23,989 nucleotides of DNA from Thiotrichaceae bacterium. GTDB taxonomy: Bacteria; Pseudomonadota; Gammaproteobacteria; Thiotrichales; Thiotrichaceae. Position 1 is the first letter of the stretch. Every line of letters starts with the position of its first letter. The DNA lies in NCBI GenBank assembly GCA_027009095.1, contig JALVDG010000351.1:1-23989 (forward strand), written 5' to 3'. Below are positions 22,727 through 23,989 of the stretch, in pieces. The translations under genes were made by a program, and so were the position numbers. Under the pieces are notes generated by a model, which was not told the origin of the DNA, did no database searches, and saw only the letters and a list, made by a program, of their open reading frames with translations.

Positions 22727-23878
22727 ATGGCTGGGAATCATTTATTCACATCCGAATCTGTATCTGCTGGTCATCCCGATAAAATGTGCGATCAAATCTC
22801 TGACGCTATTTTGGATGCTATTTTAGAACAAGACACCAATGCACGTGTGGCGTGTGAAACGCTAGTTAAAACAGGCATGGTGGTTTTAGCAGGTGAAATT
22901 ACCACCAGTGCGATTATTGACTACGAAAAAATTGTTCGTGATACGGTAAATGACATCGGCTATACCTCATCTGAAATTGGTTTTGATGGTAGCTCTTGTG
23001 CGGTGCTAAATGCACTAGGTCAACAATCACCTGATATTGCAATGGGTGTTGATCGTAAAGATAAAGAATCACAAGGCGCGGGCGATCAAGGCTTAATGTT
23101 TGGTTATGCAAGTAACGAAACCGATGTACTTATGCCAGCTCCTATTACCTATGCACATCGTCTTGTGGAAAAACAAGCAGAACTCATGAAATCTGGCAAG
23201 TTAGATTTTTTACGTCCTGATGCAAAAAGCCAAGTCACTTTCCGTTACGAAGGCGCAAAACCTGTTGCGATTGATGCAGTTGTACTCTCTACACAACACG
23301 ATCCTATGGAGCTTAAAGACCTTCAAGAAGCGATTATGGAAGAGGTAATCAAGCCAATTCTTCCTGCGGAATGGCTAGATAGCGATACGCAATACCACAT
23401 TAACCCAACTGGTAACTTTGTTATCGGTGGACCAGTTGGTGATTGTGGTCTGACTGGTCGTAAAATCATCGTTGATACCTACGGTGGGATGGCGCGTCAC
23501 GGTGGTGGTGCGTTCTCTGGAAAAGACCCTTCAAAAGTAGACCGTTCAGCCGCTTATGCAGGTCGTTATGTGGCAAAAAATATCGTCGCAGCAGGTCTTG
23601 CCGAGCGTTGTGAAATCCAAGTGTCTTACGCAATTGGTGTTGCAGAGCCAACCTCTATCTCTATCGAGACATTTGGTACAGGCACAATGAGCGATGAGAA
23701 AATTGAAGCGATAGTACGTGAAGTGTTCGACTTACGTCCTTATGGCATCATCACCATGATGAACTTGCTACAACCAATCTATCGTCAAACAGCGGCTTAT
23801 GGTCACTTTGGTCGTGAGGATATTGGTTTACCTTGGGAAGTGCTTGATAAAGTAGATGACATCAAAGCAGCCGTCTAA
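22727..23878 (+). CDS. metK: S-adenosylmethionine synthetase (methionine adenosyltransferase)
   Basis: Makes S-adenosylmethionine from methionine and ATP in the cytoplasm, releasing phosphate and pyrophosphate. The 383 residues are the standard length. Signatures are [24 protein letters not shown] (GHPDK 15-19), [12 protein letters not shown] (117-128), [29 protein letters not shown] and the phosphate-binding [16 protein letters not shown] (259-274). The C-terminus [15 protein letters not shown] is typical. An excellent ribosome site (TAAGGAG) precedes the ATG by nine bases. The gene lies directly behind an SAH riboswitch, suggesting that a methyl-cycle operon, perhaps with ahcY, begins here and runs past the window end. 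Confidence 0.98.
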   Translation: MAGNHLFTSESVSAGHPDKMCDQISDAILDAILEQDTNARVACETLVKTGMVVLAGEITTSAIIDYEKIVRDTVNDIGYTSSEIGFDGSSCAVLNALGQQSPDIAMGVDRKDKESQGAGDQGLMFGYASNETDVLMPAPITYAHRLVEKQAELMKSGKLDFLRPDAKSQVTFRYEGAKPVAIDAVVLSTQHDPMELKDLQEAIMEEVIKPILPAEWLDSDTQYHINPTGNFVIGGPVGDCGLTGRKIIVDTYGGMARHGGGAFSGKDPSKVDRSAAYAGRYVAKNIVAAGLAERCEIQVSYAIGVAEPTSISIETFGTGTMSDEKIEAIVREVFDLRPYGIITMMNLLQPIYRQTAAYGHFGREDIGLPWEVLDKVDDIKAAV

Positions 23879-23989
23879 TATCCATTTCAATGATTAAAAA
23901 TGTAGTCTGTATGTGGCGTAGCGAAATACGGGAGGGTGTTGATGCGTTGATAAAAAACCTCCTATCCCCTGTTTCGTGTCTCAACACAG
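23879..23989. other. intergenic sequence after metK, repeat-like with inverted arms
   Basis: No gene is seen in the last 111 bases. Nested inverted pairs are visible: CGAAA/TTTCG (23922-23926 with 23972-23976), GGAGG/CCTCC (23931-23935 with 23958-23962) and, crossing these, GTGTTGA/TCAACAC (23936-23942 with 23981-23987). No T-run typical of a plus-strand terminator follows. The stretch is cut by the window edge. Confidence 0.35.

Overview
The window looks like chromosomal DNA of a low-GC (roughly 40% by eye) gammaproteobacterium. The pointers are an E. coli-type YcaO, the xerD-dsbC neighbourhood, a type IV pilus minor pilin/PilY1 cluster, a gcvTHP operon behind a tandem glycine riboswitch, and an SAH-type riboswitch before metK. 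The genus cannot be fixed from the sequence. Two secreted low-complexity proteins would suit a surface-structured or sulfur-oxidising organism, but that is a guess. No CRISPR array, tRNA, rRNA, prophage, transposase or recognisable defence system is visible.

Left part (1-8876), minus strand. An interrupted palindromic repeat (5-72) lies downstream of dgkA. The set gcvT-gcvH-gcvP-dgkA is read leftward from a tandem glycine riboswitch (5255-5476) that ends in a strong intrinsic terminator just before gcvT. Upstream lies a second leftward series: a Rossmann-fold protein, a ZrgA/DUF2796 secreted protein, xerD and dsbC. A stem-loop after dsbC has the form of a terminator and also contains a promoter-like arrangement for the riboswitch transcript.

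Middle (8877-15604). A secreted Pro/Met/Asn-rich protein (+) converges on a leftward pair, an unknown soluble helical protein followed by a glycerate 2-kinase, across a shared bidirectional terminator that overlaps the kinase stop codon. A 535-base gap holds a roughly 160 bp inverted-repeat (MITE-like) element and then a near-consensus promoter for a secreted Gly/Asn/Ala-repeat protein. An orphan RskA-like membrane protein (-) is divergent from ycaO (+).

Right part (15605-23989), plus strand. A DUF4124 protein precedes pilV-pilW-pilX-pilY1, the minor pilins and the tip adhesin of a type IV pilus. The pilins overlap by ATGA junctions. PilY1 is large because a beta-sandwich module is inserted within its von Willebrand A domain. 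The last gene is metK, preceded by an SAH riboswitch with a clear P1 helix and pseudoknot. The methyl-cycle operon may continue beyond the window.

Most of the window is housekeeping. The items most worth a second look are the SAH riboswitch in front of metK, the overlapping terminator/promoter and tandem glycine switch, the split vWA domain of PilY1, the MITE-like element, and the two secreted low-complexity proteins.
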